From assembly GCA_033026295.1 (NCBI GenBank), contig CM065182.1:11408001-11472000 (forward strand): a stretch of 64,000 bases of DNA, read 5' to 3'. The stretch comes from Channa striata (lineage: Eukaryota; Chordata; Actinopteri; Anabantiformes; Channidae). Under the pieces are notes generated by a model. The model ran no database searches, was not told the DNA's origin, and was given only the letters and a program-made list of their open reading frames with translations. A program made the translations under genes and the position numbers. Numbering within the stretch: position 1 is the stretch's first letter; every line of letters starts with the position of its first letter. Of the stretch, positions 25,443-39,500 are shown piece by piece.

Positions 25443-28400
25443 ACTGATGTATGCACATAAACAAGTCAGTTGTCCTCCAGCAAACAGGAGCAGTCATGCA
25501 CAAAGACAGACCACAACACATACATACATGTGCACATACTCTATTACACTCTGTGTGTTTGTGTGTGTGTGTGTGAGAGAGAGAGAGAGTGAGAGAGAGA
25601 GAGAGAGCATGATACATGAGAGGTTAGAGGCCTATTTACTGTGCTTTTGCCAGGAGGGTTTTGCAAGCCCAAGTTTTAGTATGTGTATGTTTGTGTGTGT
25701 GAAGAATTGTTTGTGTGGTTGTGTGTCTATGTCAGAGCATTCAATCCATTCAGAGGACAGCACATTCACAATTTTTGGGATAGAGAGAGAGAGACAGGGA
25801 GAGAGATGTTGTGGGTGAGGAAGGCGAATGCATTGCAGATACAGTACTGGATGGATGCAGCTTCCTCTGCTGGTGCAGGATGATGATGTCATTGTTGGCA
25901 GCCCACTTCCTTTGGAGATTGGAGCTTCCAGGAAGTAAAACCAGCTGCTCTGAGTGGGCCAGAAAAATGCGATGTGATATTCAGAGTTATTGTAATAGTT
26001 TATTGAACATTAAATTAATTGAATGGTTTGTTCTACATCCTTTTGTCTGTAGTACAGTATGACATAAGACGAGCACGGGTGTGTGATTCAGTTCAGTTTG
26101 AACTCTCATCTGGAACATAATTTTTCCTCTCTTTACTGAACTATTTCTGTCCCTTTTTCATGTGTGACTTCCAGGAGACACTTGGTACAAGTGCAGTACA
26201 ATGTGCAGTCATGCCCATGTTTCCATGTCAGTAATCTTCTCATTTGATTCTCAGCTGTGAAGTAGCCTGTAAAGTTTGCCTCAATATAAGCACTATAAGT
26301 TAGTCATTGATCATCTTTCGAATGGCTGATATTGAAATTATGATGATGAAGGTGCAGGTAGGTGTCATAAATGCTATAAATATCCACAGGCATGTGTAAG
26401 AGTTTATGATTCGTAACAGCTACTGTGTTGATGTTGGAGAGTGTCTCTAAAACAGTTAGTAAAGCTGCACTTTCTCTCTTCTGATTTTGTCATAGACAGG
26501 TGTATAGATTGGTGAGGTGAGTCAAAGATTTGCAAATGGATATTTGGGGGTCTGTCTATATCCAATTACTGTTCTACATGTGAAAAGGAAATAGGCAGAT
26601 AAGTGTTGGTATTACTCTGACTGGACACTGATAAGCTTTCCACCAATGCATTTCACTCTCATGACGGCTTCCTGTCTCGTCATGTGACATCAGCAGTAAC
26701 AGTCTTTAAGTTAACGAGTCAATCTGTCTAGTCAGCTCCAAAAGGAGGATGTTTTTAAAACCAAGTTTGAAATTGTTGCAGTACAGGTGAGATAGTTTCA
26801 CCTGCTTCCAACACAAACAGACTGTTTCCTGAGTTAAGATAAAGTGCCGGGTGTCGACGTCTGTAACAAACATTACTGGTGTGTAAAGTTTTATTGGCCA
26901 CGTGACTGGGACAAAATGTTTGTGGTTTTTCATGTATATAGGCGATGATTTAGAAATAATGGACGGGTAAGATGTGTAAATGAGTTTCTCCCCCCTCAGC
27001 AGTATGTGGCCGAGGGAGGTCTTTACCTGTTGAAATGGTAATTAATAGTAATAACAATTAAAGGCCTTTTCAATTTGAATAATTTTGTGTTTCCTCTTCA
27101 GCATAGTGTGATCTGATGGAAGCGCTGGGTTGGCAAAATGAGAAGCAACTTGAATAACTGGAAAAATGGCTTTAAAGAGATGTTCTACAGGAATTTCTAC
27201 AGACGTTGTTGCGCTATATGACCAGTTCAAATGGCATCAAGTCAGGACCAGAGTGACAGGCTGTGTGCGGTGCCGACTATTGTCTAGTCTTTGTCTGCCT
27301 ACACTTTCTGTACTGTATAAGCCTTAATGCAGCAGGTTTAGACACATTCTCATAGAAGGAGGTGTGCTAGGTAAGAGAAGTAAATTGCTATGGTTCAATG
27401 CAGCATAATTCTTAAAAAAACACAGTGACGTAATACAAAGGGGGTCAGATACCGTGACAAGTGCCTGCATGGACAGGGTGTTGCAACGCAAAGAATTAGA
27501 CAGGTTTTGAACAAGTCCAGCTTGGCCCAGTTGTGTAAACTACTTATTTGGAGGTGAAAACAAAAGTGAACAGTAACGTCATCCCGTTTTGTTTGTTTCA
27601 GAGCTTCTTCCTTGACGTTCCCTTTTGGAAAAAATGAGGTCATAGTAATCACCATGAAAGGGCGAGAAAGACTGTCAAAATGGCTCCGGGTTTTTGAGAA
27701 ACAGATTTATTTATTTTGTGTTATCAAGCTGAACGGTCTTTCTACACAGCCTTACTTGTTTCACAACCGTGTACTGGTCATTCAGTTCAGGCACCTGTAA
27801 CTGACACCACACTGCAGGGTTTCCTGTCTACGAATAATTGAGGATGTGTGCGCAGCTTTGGGGTAGAAAACACGATTCCACAATGTCACATTAGTTTATA
27901 TTTAGAAATAAGCAAGCGCATTGATTCCAAATGTTAGTCCTAACTGATGGTTTCTCAAAAACCCACTATTTAATAATTGAAAATGTTGCACAGTAGATAA
28001 TTATATCCTTTATGTAACTTTTAATCTCTGCAGATACTCTACGTGGTTTCACCGGCAGGCTTTTAATTCAGATCGACATTGGATTGTCTTATATTTACCT
28101 TTTTAACCATAAAGGTGGACTTTTCTTTTAATTGATGTAAAGTGGAGTTGCAGCCCACCTTCATGTGAAGTGTAATTAAAAGTCGAGTAGGGGTTAGAGT
28201 GAGGCCATCTTGCGTAGGCGTATGGGATAAACATGTTACTAAGCACCCGGGAAATCAACACTGGCAACTCCTATTAGGTGACATTAGGAGACGATAACAC
28301 TGGCTGAGAGACACGGGGAGCTGGGCTGGGATCAGCCTGCTGACAGGTGGCATGAACCAGAGAGAGGCAGATCGAGAGGAATAGACTTTCTGACCCCTTA

Positions 28401-31400
28401 ACGCAGGGTGGGGGCAGTCGGGTGGGTCAGATTGTAAGGGGTGGAGTTGTGTGTCTGTGTGCTGGGCGGGGCCGCGTGCTTGGTGGGTAATATCTCCCCC
28501 AGCTGTTGTTTTTGCGCTGTCTTTATTATATCAGCCATATCTGCCTTCACCACCACGTCAGGCGAGCGTGCACATGCAGAAGATATATTTTGCATATTCA
28601 GTATAAATCCAGCATACGTGTATGAAAGTCATGATTGAGCAGTGTAGATTAGAGACGTGCTCTGTTGTTGTCCTGTTGCTGTCCTGTTGGCCTGTTGTCC
28701 TTTCAACTTTCACAAATTGACCATGGCAGGACCCATCGATTTATTTTTTCTATAAGATACTAATCTTCAGTGAAATTCAGCTTTGTATCACATGTATGAC
28801 CCTGAGACCGTTCTGTCGTCTGTTTTCATTCTCCCCCAGCAGGCCGGTGTAGGCTAGTGTTACCAGGTCTGTTGCTGGTTTCCTTCGACACCGTCTGGGC
28901 ACTTTTGGCTCTAAAAGGACCTGTAAGTCAGTTTAGCGTGTGCCGGTTTGCATTCTCACAGTGTCTGAGGATGCTGCATCTTATTGTTACAGTGTTGTTA
29001 CTTGTGTGAGTGTGTGATTTGCGAACATTTATGGAAAAGGAGACGTGCAAAGGTGGATCCCAGAAAGAATGTGCTGATGTAGAACTAAAACTGGATCTAG
29101 TTACTGTGTTGCCCACCTTCAGCAATAAGTAATCTATTGTTGCAACGGTTCATGAAAAAGTTCCTGGGATGCAACGAGCCACTTGTGACTAGCATTGACT
29201 TCCTTGTTAAACGTGTTCCGGTAAAGTGTTACAGTCCCCGACAGTCTCTCATGGAGCTCATTGAAACGCAGTTTCTTAAGGTGAATTTGGTAAAGGAGCC
29301 TTTGCTGTTGGTCCTACTTGTCACGTAATCTGTCATCAATAAGTTATGTGTCTACTGAACGTCAGCATGCGATCGGCGTGTCAGTGCTGCCGCATTAAAC
29401 ATTACGTGTTAACCCTTTGCTGAACTTGCTCAATCACATAAATATGTGGATGAAGGTGCAATATGTATCTTTTAAACGTACTTTATTGCTAATGTAAATC
29501 CCTCATTAGTGCATCTGAACGAGGCCCAGAGTGTGAACATCGTGTTACACCTCTGGACAGACAGTGTTCCATCTTTCTCTCTGCCTGGCTTTGCTCAACG
29601 CTGCAGTCACAGCTGCTACTCGCTTTTATTCAAGTTAGAGTTCACATGAATTAATTGCAAGGCAAAGACTGGGTGACCCATTTTTACGGTGGAGCGGTTG
29701 AGCTGAGACGTGCACGAGGAAAAGCAGAGTACTCTGGCGAGCATCACTGCAACGCTGCTTTTTTTTTTCCATCTTGTTGCATTCAGACAGTTTTTTGTTT
29801 TGAGGTGAATCGTGTTCCAGTCCTGAGCTGTTCTTTTGTTTCAGACCTAAATACAGAATTCTTTCTACTTGTATTGGACCTTGAATTCTCTCAAAAGTTT
29901 TCCGCTTTCTATAACGTTAACAAACTGCATTTTGTTTGTGGGTGTTTGACTGTCACTTCTAGAAAAGAAAATGTTCAAGATTTGACATTTGAAATTTGAA
30001 ATGTTTCCGTGTCAGGAAATATCAAATTATTAGTTTAAGAGGGAAGGTTATTTAAAAAAATGCTTTGGTCAAACTCCACTTTATAATTTGAGAATAATTA
30101 TTGATTATTAGGGTTGTTGGTTTGATACCAGTTCCTCTTGGATGGCAGGTTTCAGGGCAGAGTGACACTGAAGTTCCTTGAGTGGACTGATATCATGTCA
30201 GTTATTATTTATTTACTAATTATTACATCAGTTGTGAAAGCCTATCAAAAAACTGAGCTGTCTGGGTCCACGATTTCCCCCCAAATTAACATCTGTGATT
30301 CACAACCAGTGTCCCGTCACATCAGAAAGTTTCCTTCTGTCCGTTTCTCCTCCTTTTTTCTCCCTCAGTCTGCCTTCCACATCACACAGCTTGCAGGTGT
30401 CCAGTGAGCCTTTTCTTGTCTTTTTCTCGACTGGACTTTAACCTTTCAGTCTTTTCTTTTGCTGGTTTTGCAAAGTGTTGTGGGTTTAAACCGAACAACT
30501 GTGAAAAGAGGGGGGTAAAAAAACACAGAAGAGAGGAGGGGAAAAACAAATGAAAAGGGAGTAAATATGAGAGCGAGTGGGTGGAAATGAAGCCAGCGAG
30601 GGATGAGAGGGTGAGGTGGGAAGAAACAAAGGTGTGGCCAATGTGAGGAGCGAAAGACGCCGGAGGGAGGAGGCAGGGGCGTGGGAGAGAAAGGTGAAAG
30701 GGGTGTGGTCATGTTAGACAGAAAAAAGGAGAGTTGGGGGGAGGTGGGTGATGGAAAGATGTATGGACTGCGAAGGAAAGGGAAGGGAGTTGGTGGTGGG
30801 TGGGGAACGAGTGGAAAATATGGAGTCAGCTGATAGCTCCCAGTTTCCATGGCAACGGTAGGCCTTTCCCACCCACTCTTTCTCTCTCATCTCTCTTTCT
30901 CCTCTCTGGCCTCACACACTCCCTCACTTCTTTCACACTTCACTTTCCTTTCAGTTTTTTTCCAATTTTTCATGAGGATGTTTCCCTATTATCACATTTT
31001 GCTGAACCCATCTTTTTGTCCTTCCGTTTTTCCTCCTCACCCTCTCTCCTCTCCTACCTCCTCTCGTTTCCTTTCCTTTCTATTTCTTTAATAGAGCTCT
31101 TCAAATTCCTTCTTTTTTCAGCCAAGTTTCATGCAGGTTCCATATCTGTATTTCTTATGTGCTGTGAAAGCCTCATTTCCTTTCCTTTCCTTTCCTTTCC
31201 TTTCCGAACTGAACCGAACCGAACTCATTAGTGTTACCTTACGTTTTGAAATAGAAAGTATGTTCGTTACACACACAATCCAGGTTTGTAGGAATAGTTG
31301 CCTCTTGAAGCTGCATTACCATAGTATTTTATTTGACTGAAATTAAAAGGATCAGCTGTTCACTAAGATGGATTGCCAGTACAATAAAGTCCATTGTCAA

Positions 31401-34400
31401 TGTCAAGTTTTTTGGGAGTCAAGTTTCCTTGTAGGTGCCAAAAATGAAAACATACTAAACGATGCATTAGAACCTGTAATACACAGAAAATATTTTCCTA
31501 TGTACTGATTGTTGACTGCAGGGGGGGTGTTTGCAAACCTTTTATATTTTCGTCCACCGTAACGGAGCCCAAGCTTTAGCTGAACTGTGAGACCCGATAA
31601 AAGGGCGTAGTGCAGTCTCCACCCTCATCTCCTCTTAGAGCCAGCTATGTTCAGCTGAACTGGACGGAGGCCAACTCCTGGACTCTTTCCCCCCTCGCTC
31701 TCTATTTGTCCTGTGCTTCATTCACTTTTCCTTGTGTGTGTGTGTGTGTGTGTGTGTTTTTAATCTGTCAGTACCAGTCTCTCTCAGTCCAGCCCTTCTC
31801 TCTCTGTCCCCCCCATGTGTCGCACACAGCAGCCATTGTTTCCTCGTCTCGATCTATATGGACCAGCCCTGGGTGGCTGTAGAAGCAAATGGCTGACGAA
31901 ACTAGGGCGTAGTGTGAAAACGCCTGATGCCAGTTACATTAAAGGATCAATCCACGATGAAGCTCTTGCTTGAGGGAAACTTTTCACATAAACAGCCAGA
32001 ATACAAGTCTGTCTTTGTAGAAAGTCAATAGGAATTTTCACTTAAGCACTCCTAGAATCTGAAATAACTGCTTTGCATATCTAAAAATTATTTGAATATG
32101 TGCAGCGTTATTTTACATCACAACCAGATGACTTGTGTACCAAACGAACTGTTAAACAAACCTGTCATGGTTTCTTTACTTAGTCTCACAGCACAGAAGA
32201 AAAATGATGAAATCATTTTTGTTTTGCTTGTTTGGCTCCTGCTGGCTATTTAAACAATAAAGCAGCATGTATGAACATTCATTGGCACGCTTCACCCAAA
32301 TCAGTCTAATTAATACACCAGTTTGCCATTACCATTCTCTATGCTGTCCTTTCAGAATAATAACTCATATGTAGTTAATCAGCTCGTTTCAGAAGTCAGT
32401 GTGCAAAACCGAAACGAAGCCGGCCTCAGCCTGACCCAAGAAGAAGAAGAAAAAACCGATTCTTGGAGATTTATGTTGTAGTCCTAACCTCTCTTGCATG
32501 TTTTTGACCCCCCCCCCCCATCCTCTCAAGCAGGCGGATGTCAACTGCCCGCAACCAACAGACCTGAAAGTAAAGACTGAGTCTCCACTTTGCAAGACAG
32601 AGCCCTCTTCGCCTCAGCCGGCCCCTGCCGAGGACCAGACCGAACCCGTTGACCTGTCCCTTAACAAGCCCCGCTCCTCTTCGCTCCCTGCTTCAACAAC
32701 AACCACCACAGTCAAACCTGCGCCCAGCGGTGCCGTCACCCAGCCCAGCCTGTCAGCCACACCAGTCCCCTCTGCGGTACAATCGATAGGCTCCATGGTA
32801 ACCACAAACTCACGTCTCTTTCACTTTTATAGCGACGCCATCAGAGAGTGTTTTCACAGCTGATTTGGAGTGACCAATCATAATTGCCTCCTCTCGCCCT
32901 TCTAGGTCCTTTCTCCGGGCTCCATCTTGGCCACGCAAGGTGCTGGGGGCCAACAGATCCTCCACGTCATCCATACAATCCCCTCTGTCAGCATGCCCAG
33001 CAAGGTGGGCCAGCTGCAGACCATCCCTGTGGTGGTGCAGTCGCTGCCTGTTGTCTACACCACAATGCCTACTGATGGCGTCGCCACGGCAGCCATTACA
33101 GTGCCGCTCATTGGCAGCGACGGGCGCTCAGAAGGATCTGGTGAGTGTTTCAACGGAAACGGTTTACAGTGGTATTATTAATTTCCTACTATCCTTTTGT
33201 CGCATTACATGGCAGCCTGAGTTCGTCTGGACTTCTCAAGATGTTGCTTAAAATACACGACCTTTACGATAATTTTAAAAAAGCTTTTAAAACTTGTGGG
33301 TGAATAAATCAGATGGTTACAGAACAACCAAATGATAATGAACACTACACACACTTACCTTGTTATTAATATCACAGCTTCAGCAAAGTCCAAACCATAC
33401 TGACATTGTGCCAAGTGTCAAAACTGCCTCCTCTGCTACTTTCTGCATAAAGCTGCACAGTGGCTGCAGTGACTCACGTATTGTGACAGATTAAGCCGCT
33501 GTACTATTTTCAAACTTGTTCCCTCAACTGGCTCCTGTGCCTTGACTTCTCCACGTGTCAACTGATGACATGTCTTCTGACGTGAGCCACACTTCCAGCT
33601 ATTAGAGGTGAATAATTCTAGTGAGTCAGAGTTGAAGAGTCCAGGTGAATAATTAACTAAAGTATCCCAAAGAGGTTCAGACACAGGTATGACTATTTTA
33701 GGTTATATATCATGTTACCTACAGTTTGTTATGTTGTGCCTCCTGTGCATGAAATTGGTGTCTAGTAATTTACAGCATATATTTTACTACTGGTATTACA
33801 ACAACCATTTGATTTCGTACCAGTATTACGTCTTGGATTAACATCACCACAGGATGGTTTGGATATTGTTGGTTTGCTTGCTCAGTTTAGCAGCATCCAT
33901 CCCTTGATAGAAAGATGTTTGAAGTCAAAATGAAACAGCATTATTAGTGCTTCTTTCTCTCTGTAATGTCATATGCATCCTGTTGAAGCAGAATTGATTC
34001 TAATTTTGATGCATCGTGTTGAAAACAGGACTTTCAGGTGGGATGTAGGACAGCGAGCGATTGCTTAAATTTTTCTAAATAACATTACTTAGAAAAAGGA
34101 AAGCGGATTAGATATGTCACAACCTCTGTCCTCTCCTCAGTCGGTTTTTCTGTCTTTGACTGTTAGACACGTCATTGTATTTCAATCAGATCCATCATTC
34201 TTGCTCGCGTTATCTTTTCTGGATATCTTTTAGTCTCAATACAGTGTGTTTCCTGAGAGAGCTGGTGTGTATTTGCAGTCAGGGGTACGTTAGACATGTT
34301 TTCAGTCTGCCTGTCTGTCTTTGTCATTCTGGTGCTCTCCATATGTGCCAGATGATTGATGAGGAAATTCAGAAACGTGGAAAAAATGTCCCTGCTTGAA

Positions 34401-36463
34401 ATTCATCTGTCAACATTTCTGATTCCATCCACTAATATTTTGCCGGGGGAAGTTTCAAGATGTCACATAAATCAAAATAGGAACTTGCTGTACATGTCGG
34501 TGAGTAACTTGTAATTTGACATTTTTTAACTTGTACTGAGTCAAATTCTTCTCCTTAAATACCTTGACCTTCTCCAAAAAATCAGATTAATCATTGTGTG
34601 AAAAGGTAATCAATAATCAGTCCCTTATGAATCTGTGTGTGACCTTACAATTATTATTATGAATCTTTAGAAAGGCTGTGGTGAAATCAGGAATTTTAGA
34701 CCACAGCAATTACAAGAAGGTCCACAAAATCCCAGAGGTGATGATTAAAAAGAACACATGACGGTAAAGTCAAAGTATGACCGCTAACATCATGTCAGCT
34801 GTAAGCCTGGAACAAATTCACACATTATATTATCCATTATATCATATTATGTTACCCAGTCAATTGATTAAACTATGATAAAACCAAGAGGTTAAAAGAG
34901 GTGTAAACCATTCCTGAGTAAACATGCTCCACACTTGCTCGGACTCACTGGAAAAACAGAACTCCACCCTACTGACAAACTGCAGTAAAGTCTTTGAGTA
35001 AATGTAGTTTACTTCACCTTGGTTTCCAATCCAAACTGGTGCAGCTTCCACTCAGGAATGTAAACCAGGCAGCCAGTGACTCTCGGCTGCAGAAATCACA
35101 TAAGTTGGCTAGAAGACGCACTCGGGCTGTTTGGCCACAACCATCTGTGGTGTTCAGTGAGGAGTTCACTAGAAACTCCTCACTCCTCAACCAGTTCGGT
35201 TGGCACTAGTGTAACTTGGAACATTTACTTTTGTTGAACTTTGACTCAAGCTGGCTTCCAGTAATTTCCCTGGGTGAATTTTAAACATCTCCAAAGAAAG
35301 GCACAAGAACGGGTTGTACTCAGATATGGGAGACTGTGTGATGATCTTAGACATATTCATTAAGCTCTAGGAGGGAAAATATTAGGCGCACAAATCAATA
35401 TAGAGTAGAGTCATACACATAAAGTTGTTGAAAGCCTGACTCTCTTCCTAACTGAAAGCCTATCTGACTCCCATTCACAAGGACCATCCATCACGTCAGA
35501 GATGATTTGATGTCATGTCATGAAACCTTTAAAGCTGTGTTTGGCCACAGTTTACTTGAATCGGTGGCTGTAAATGTCAGCAGGTGTTTACAGTAAGCTC
35601 TTGGCACCGAGGAACAACTTAGGTGAAAAGAGGTTTGTTAGATAGAACTGAACCCGTAACCACACCTACTGTAACAGTAACCCTGAGATGGGCTGACACA
35701 CCTTGGACATCTACGTCAATGCTTGAGGTCAACAAAAATACGATTTTGACTGTTGTCTGGTCAAATGCTCAAAGTTTCAGCCCATGTTACGACTTTACTT
35801 TTTGTCACCTGTGACCTTCAAATCTATTGATGTTACTACAACCAGTAAAGTCCATCCAGAGGAACACAAGCAGCCAGCAGTACAGCTACATTATCTAAAT
35901 CCTCCTAGAATAGGACCCAGTGGATTCTGAAGGTTCATTTGTCTGTGAAGGAGAGAGAGCTCATGTTGAAATCCTGTTTTTCTGCTGCATTTCACAGCCA
36001 GGAGTGCTGCAGAAGAGAAACAGAAACAGAGAGTGAAGACATGAGCCAGGGAAGGGGAGAGAGGGAGGGAGACGGCAAGAGAACAAGATGGGAACTTTGA
36101 TACTTTCTGTTCTTTTTCCTGTACATGCAAAGAGATCAAGCAGCAGGCATGTGACGTTTGCTGTTCATGCACCGTGGTGTTGTGTGGGAGAAAGTAGAAC
36201 CAAGGCTGGGTGGGTAGATGCAGACGGAGGCAGATAAGTGAGGCTAGGTGGGTGAGGTGCAGGTTGGAGGGATGGTGGTGAGTTGGTGGCAATGTTGCAC
36301 GAGCGAGGAAGGATGAGGAGGAGAGGGTGAAGGGGTGGAGAGGAGATGGGACGTCTTGCCTTTGATAAAGCAGGGCTGCGGAGGGATGGGGGAAGCTTAA
36401 TTGTCTCCAGAAACAAAGAACACTTCTTTTGCTGTGCGCCCCTTCCCACACCAAAGCGCGCGT

Positions 36464-36507
<44 letters not shown>

Positions 36508-39500
36508 ACACACCCACATACACCCAAATTCCATGCATCACCCTTCTAACTGCCCCACCCCTCCCTGGTCTTTCCAGGCTGGGTGGACTTTGAGCAATAT
36601 GGCTGCCACATTCCAGCAGATAAAAGAGGGGAGGGAGCTCTTTGGTTTTCATTCATTATATTTTCAGACAAAATAATGAATCATCTTATTCTGATTTTGG
36701 ATCCACAAACTGCTCTTTGTCTGCTCATGTTTTACACTTTGGTAATATTTTGCTGAACGGCAGTCAAACTGAAAGAGAAGATTGATGGAGGAGAGAGGCT
36801 GAGATGGAGAGAGTTGATCAATAAACTAAAATAAAACTAAATCAACTTTCTCACCTGGGCACAGATCATGTGACCTTGTGGTGAAAAATCAACTGTGAGC
36901 TAAAAGAAGAACTGTAGCGCTGGCCATTATTTATCTGTGGGTGTCTTCCACATGCCATACAGGCAATAATTTGATAGATTGTTAATAAAGAAAAAAATAA
37001 GCAGCACATGAGCTTATGTGATCTCACTGTGAGAGACCTGATTTTTCATACAGGCTGTTTTCCCTCAAAATATAAGCTAAACTGCAAATATCTCATGAGA
37101 CTTTACCCTCAGATATTAATAATTCAAGACCGCATTGTTAAAATTATTAAAAATATAATTCACAAAAGCTTTCCAAAACTTGTGGACAGTCAGTGACGGC
37201 TCCCAAACCCCCTTCAGTTATTTGCTAATTAGCATTGTCCATGAGTTCCGTGAAATGTCAGTTTGCGTTGTCCTCCTCTTGCTTGGACATCGTAAAAGTT
37301 TTTTGAAATGAGACAGAAAAGATGTCGTAGACAAGTTTCTCCTAACAGAAAAAGAACAATAAAAAGTGTTTAGCCATAGAAAGGAGAATATCCAACATAG
37401 AGTTATGGACACAATTTCAATCTTTCACTCCTGCAGCCTTGCAGACCACACCAAACTCCAAGCACACACATGCTACAACACTTGGAGCACGTCTTTGTCT
37501 TGCTAGTGAGTTTCTGTAATCCTGGCATTGTTGGTAAGAAGTTATTAACCCCCTGCTGTTCTCTTTTGTCTGTCTCCACTCCCCCTCCTTGTTTTATGCT
37601 CTCACTTCTCTCTGTTCTGCTTCTGCCATTTCCTGATTTCAATTGGCCTCATGTCCCATATTTTTTTTCTTCTTCCATTTCTTTCCATCTGTCTGAATTT
37701 CCATCTGTTCTTCCTATTTCCCTCTACCACCATTCTGTGGCTCTGTCCTCTCTGCAGTTCGTATTAAGCCAGGTTCAACATCTCCAGTGGAGTATCAGAG
37801 TGACAGTGATGCCGAGAGCGGTACGGAGTCTGGATCTGCCTCCCTCAGCGCCCAGAGCCTGGACACAGGGTGAGGCCCTGCTACAGATGCACACAGGAGA
37901 AACACATGGAAATCCACTGGTTTACACACATAAATATAACATTTATACATATTCCTGTTTTAAACACGTGTCATGTTTATGCAGAAAATGACCTAAAAAA
38001 CATTTAGATACAAAGTCGCCATCAATTTCTTCCCGTCAAAAATGGTTTCGCTGTGCGCTCAGCTGGTCCGTGTAGCACCTTTTATCAAACGTTGCTATTT
38101 GCCAGCCGTTCACCTCACTGTGGCGTTCAAACGTGAGAATTCTGTGCACAGTTTAGTAGTAGTTGCTGGCTGTTCTTTGAACACAGTAGTTCCTGTGAAC
38201 ACGGGAAGTCTTTTTAAAACCACAGGTTGGTTGTGAGATTTCTGCACAGATCCAACAGCATGTTACACAGTGAGCTTTGCAAGTGAGACTAGGCGATCCC
38301 CCTTTCTCCCAGCATTTGTGCTAAGCTGTGTTAACCACACCCTGACGTATGCATGGAGAAGGGTATCACGTTTTTCCCTCAATTCTGGACAGAAATTAAA
38401 AAGAAAAACTTTCCCAAAATGCTGAACTATTACTTTGAGCGTTGCAGCTGGACATTGGACAATACAGTATATCTGACTTCAGCGAAACTGCTGATGTGAC
38501 ATAGATATAAACCATGTATGATGTCATCCGACTGTAAAGTCTGTGATACCAATCAACAGGGCTGGGGAGAGAGACACTAATACATAGGGTTTATGGGAAA
38601 TGCGGTCTTTGTGTGGACCACTTCCCTGTCCTGCAGCTTCCTGAGTAATTACATTACTGCAGTGCTACCATGACTGGACACTTATATAACTTTACATAAC
38701 CCTCTGTGCTGAGCACACTGGAGACGCCCTGGCTATATCACAGGAGACAAGTGTGTGCATGTCTCTGGGCTGTGTTTGCGTGTGTGTGTGTGTCTCTGTG
38801 TGTGTGTGCGTGTTAAAAACATGCTCTGTATGGACAAACTTCAGAAATGAGGATCTGGTCCTCGAGACGTTTCAAAGGTTGTTTGTTGCTTGTGAGGCTC
38901 CCGCAGAGTGAGGGCTAGTGTAACAGTGAAGGCAGCAATAGTTGTGTGTCTCTGTGTGTATTAGTAAATCAGGTCGCGGCTTCAGCCACACCCAGTGGGT
39001 GAGGCTGCCTGAGTGTAACAGAAATGCAGGGTGTGGATGTAGACGGTTAGCCTGTATGTGTGTGTGATTGAGGGAGAGACAGAAAGAGAAAATGGTGAAG
39101 AAAAACAGTGCGCAAGTGTTTCTTTGTGTGTACTTGTGTGTGTGTGTGTGTGCAAGCGTGCAAATGTGTGTGTGTGTGTGTTGCTGGGCAGGGCTGTCCC
39201 AGAACTGGGGTATAAACAAGGTTACGTAATGCAGTTTGCCGTCACACCTCCTTGTAAAATGACTAGGGAGAGCATTGTTTTTTAAAGTCAGCTTTATTTA
39301 CAAACAGAGCCTGACATTTATATTAAAAATACAATAAATGAGAATGTCACAATACCTCTCTGAATGAAATTTAGGGCGAGGACGGAGGCAGTGATGGACA
39401 CAGAGCGACACAGACTAAAGACTGGGATGGTTAAGTTTGTCAGATTCTCTCTTTGTTAGTGTTGGGAGATCAAACCGAAGGGCGATAAGCTGTGGGGGAA

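Larger units (their letters stand above)
20553..32533 (+). other. klf8 intron (about 12 kb)
   Basis: Bounded by the GTGAGG donor and the AAGCAG acceptor. It contains an AT-rich stretch near 23150-23220, a polypyrimidine tract at 24905-25215 around an X-box at 25060, opposed CA and TG microsatellites at 25233-25441, a purine-to-pyrimidine switch around an X-box at 30480-31110, (TTTCC)n at 31175-31205 and (TG)n at 31733-31757. No coding exon was supported. Confidence 0.75.

Noticed and set aside
35891..36652. 253-codon open frame on the minus strand
   Set aside because: It crosses a CA microsatellite (Cys/Val repeats) and purine-rich low-complexity DNA, lies inside a klf8 intron and resembles no protein.
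37470..37991. 173-codon plus-strand open frame covering the 37758-37869 exon
   Set aside because: It reads the real klf8 exon in a different frame and runs through intron on both sides.
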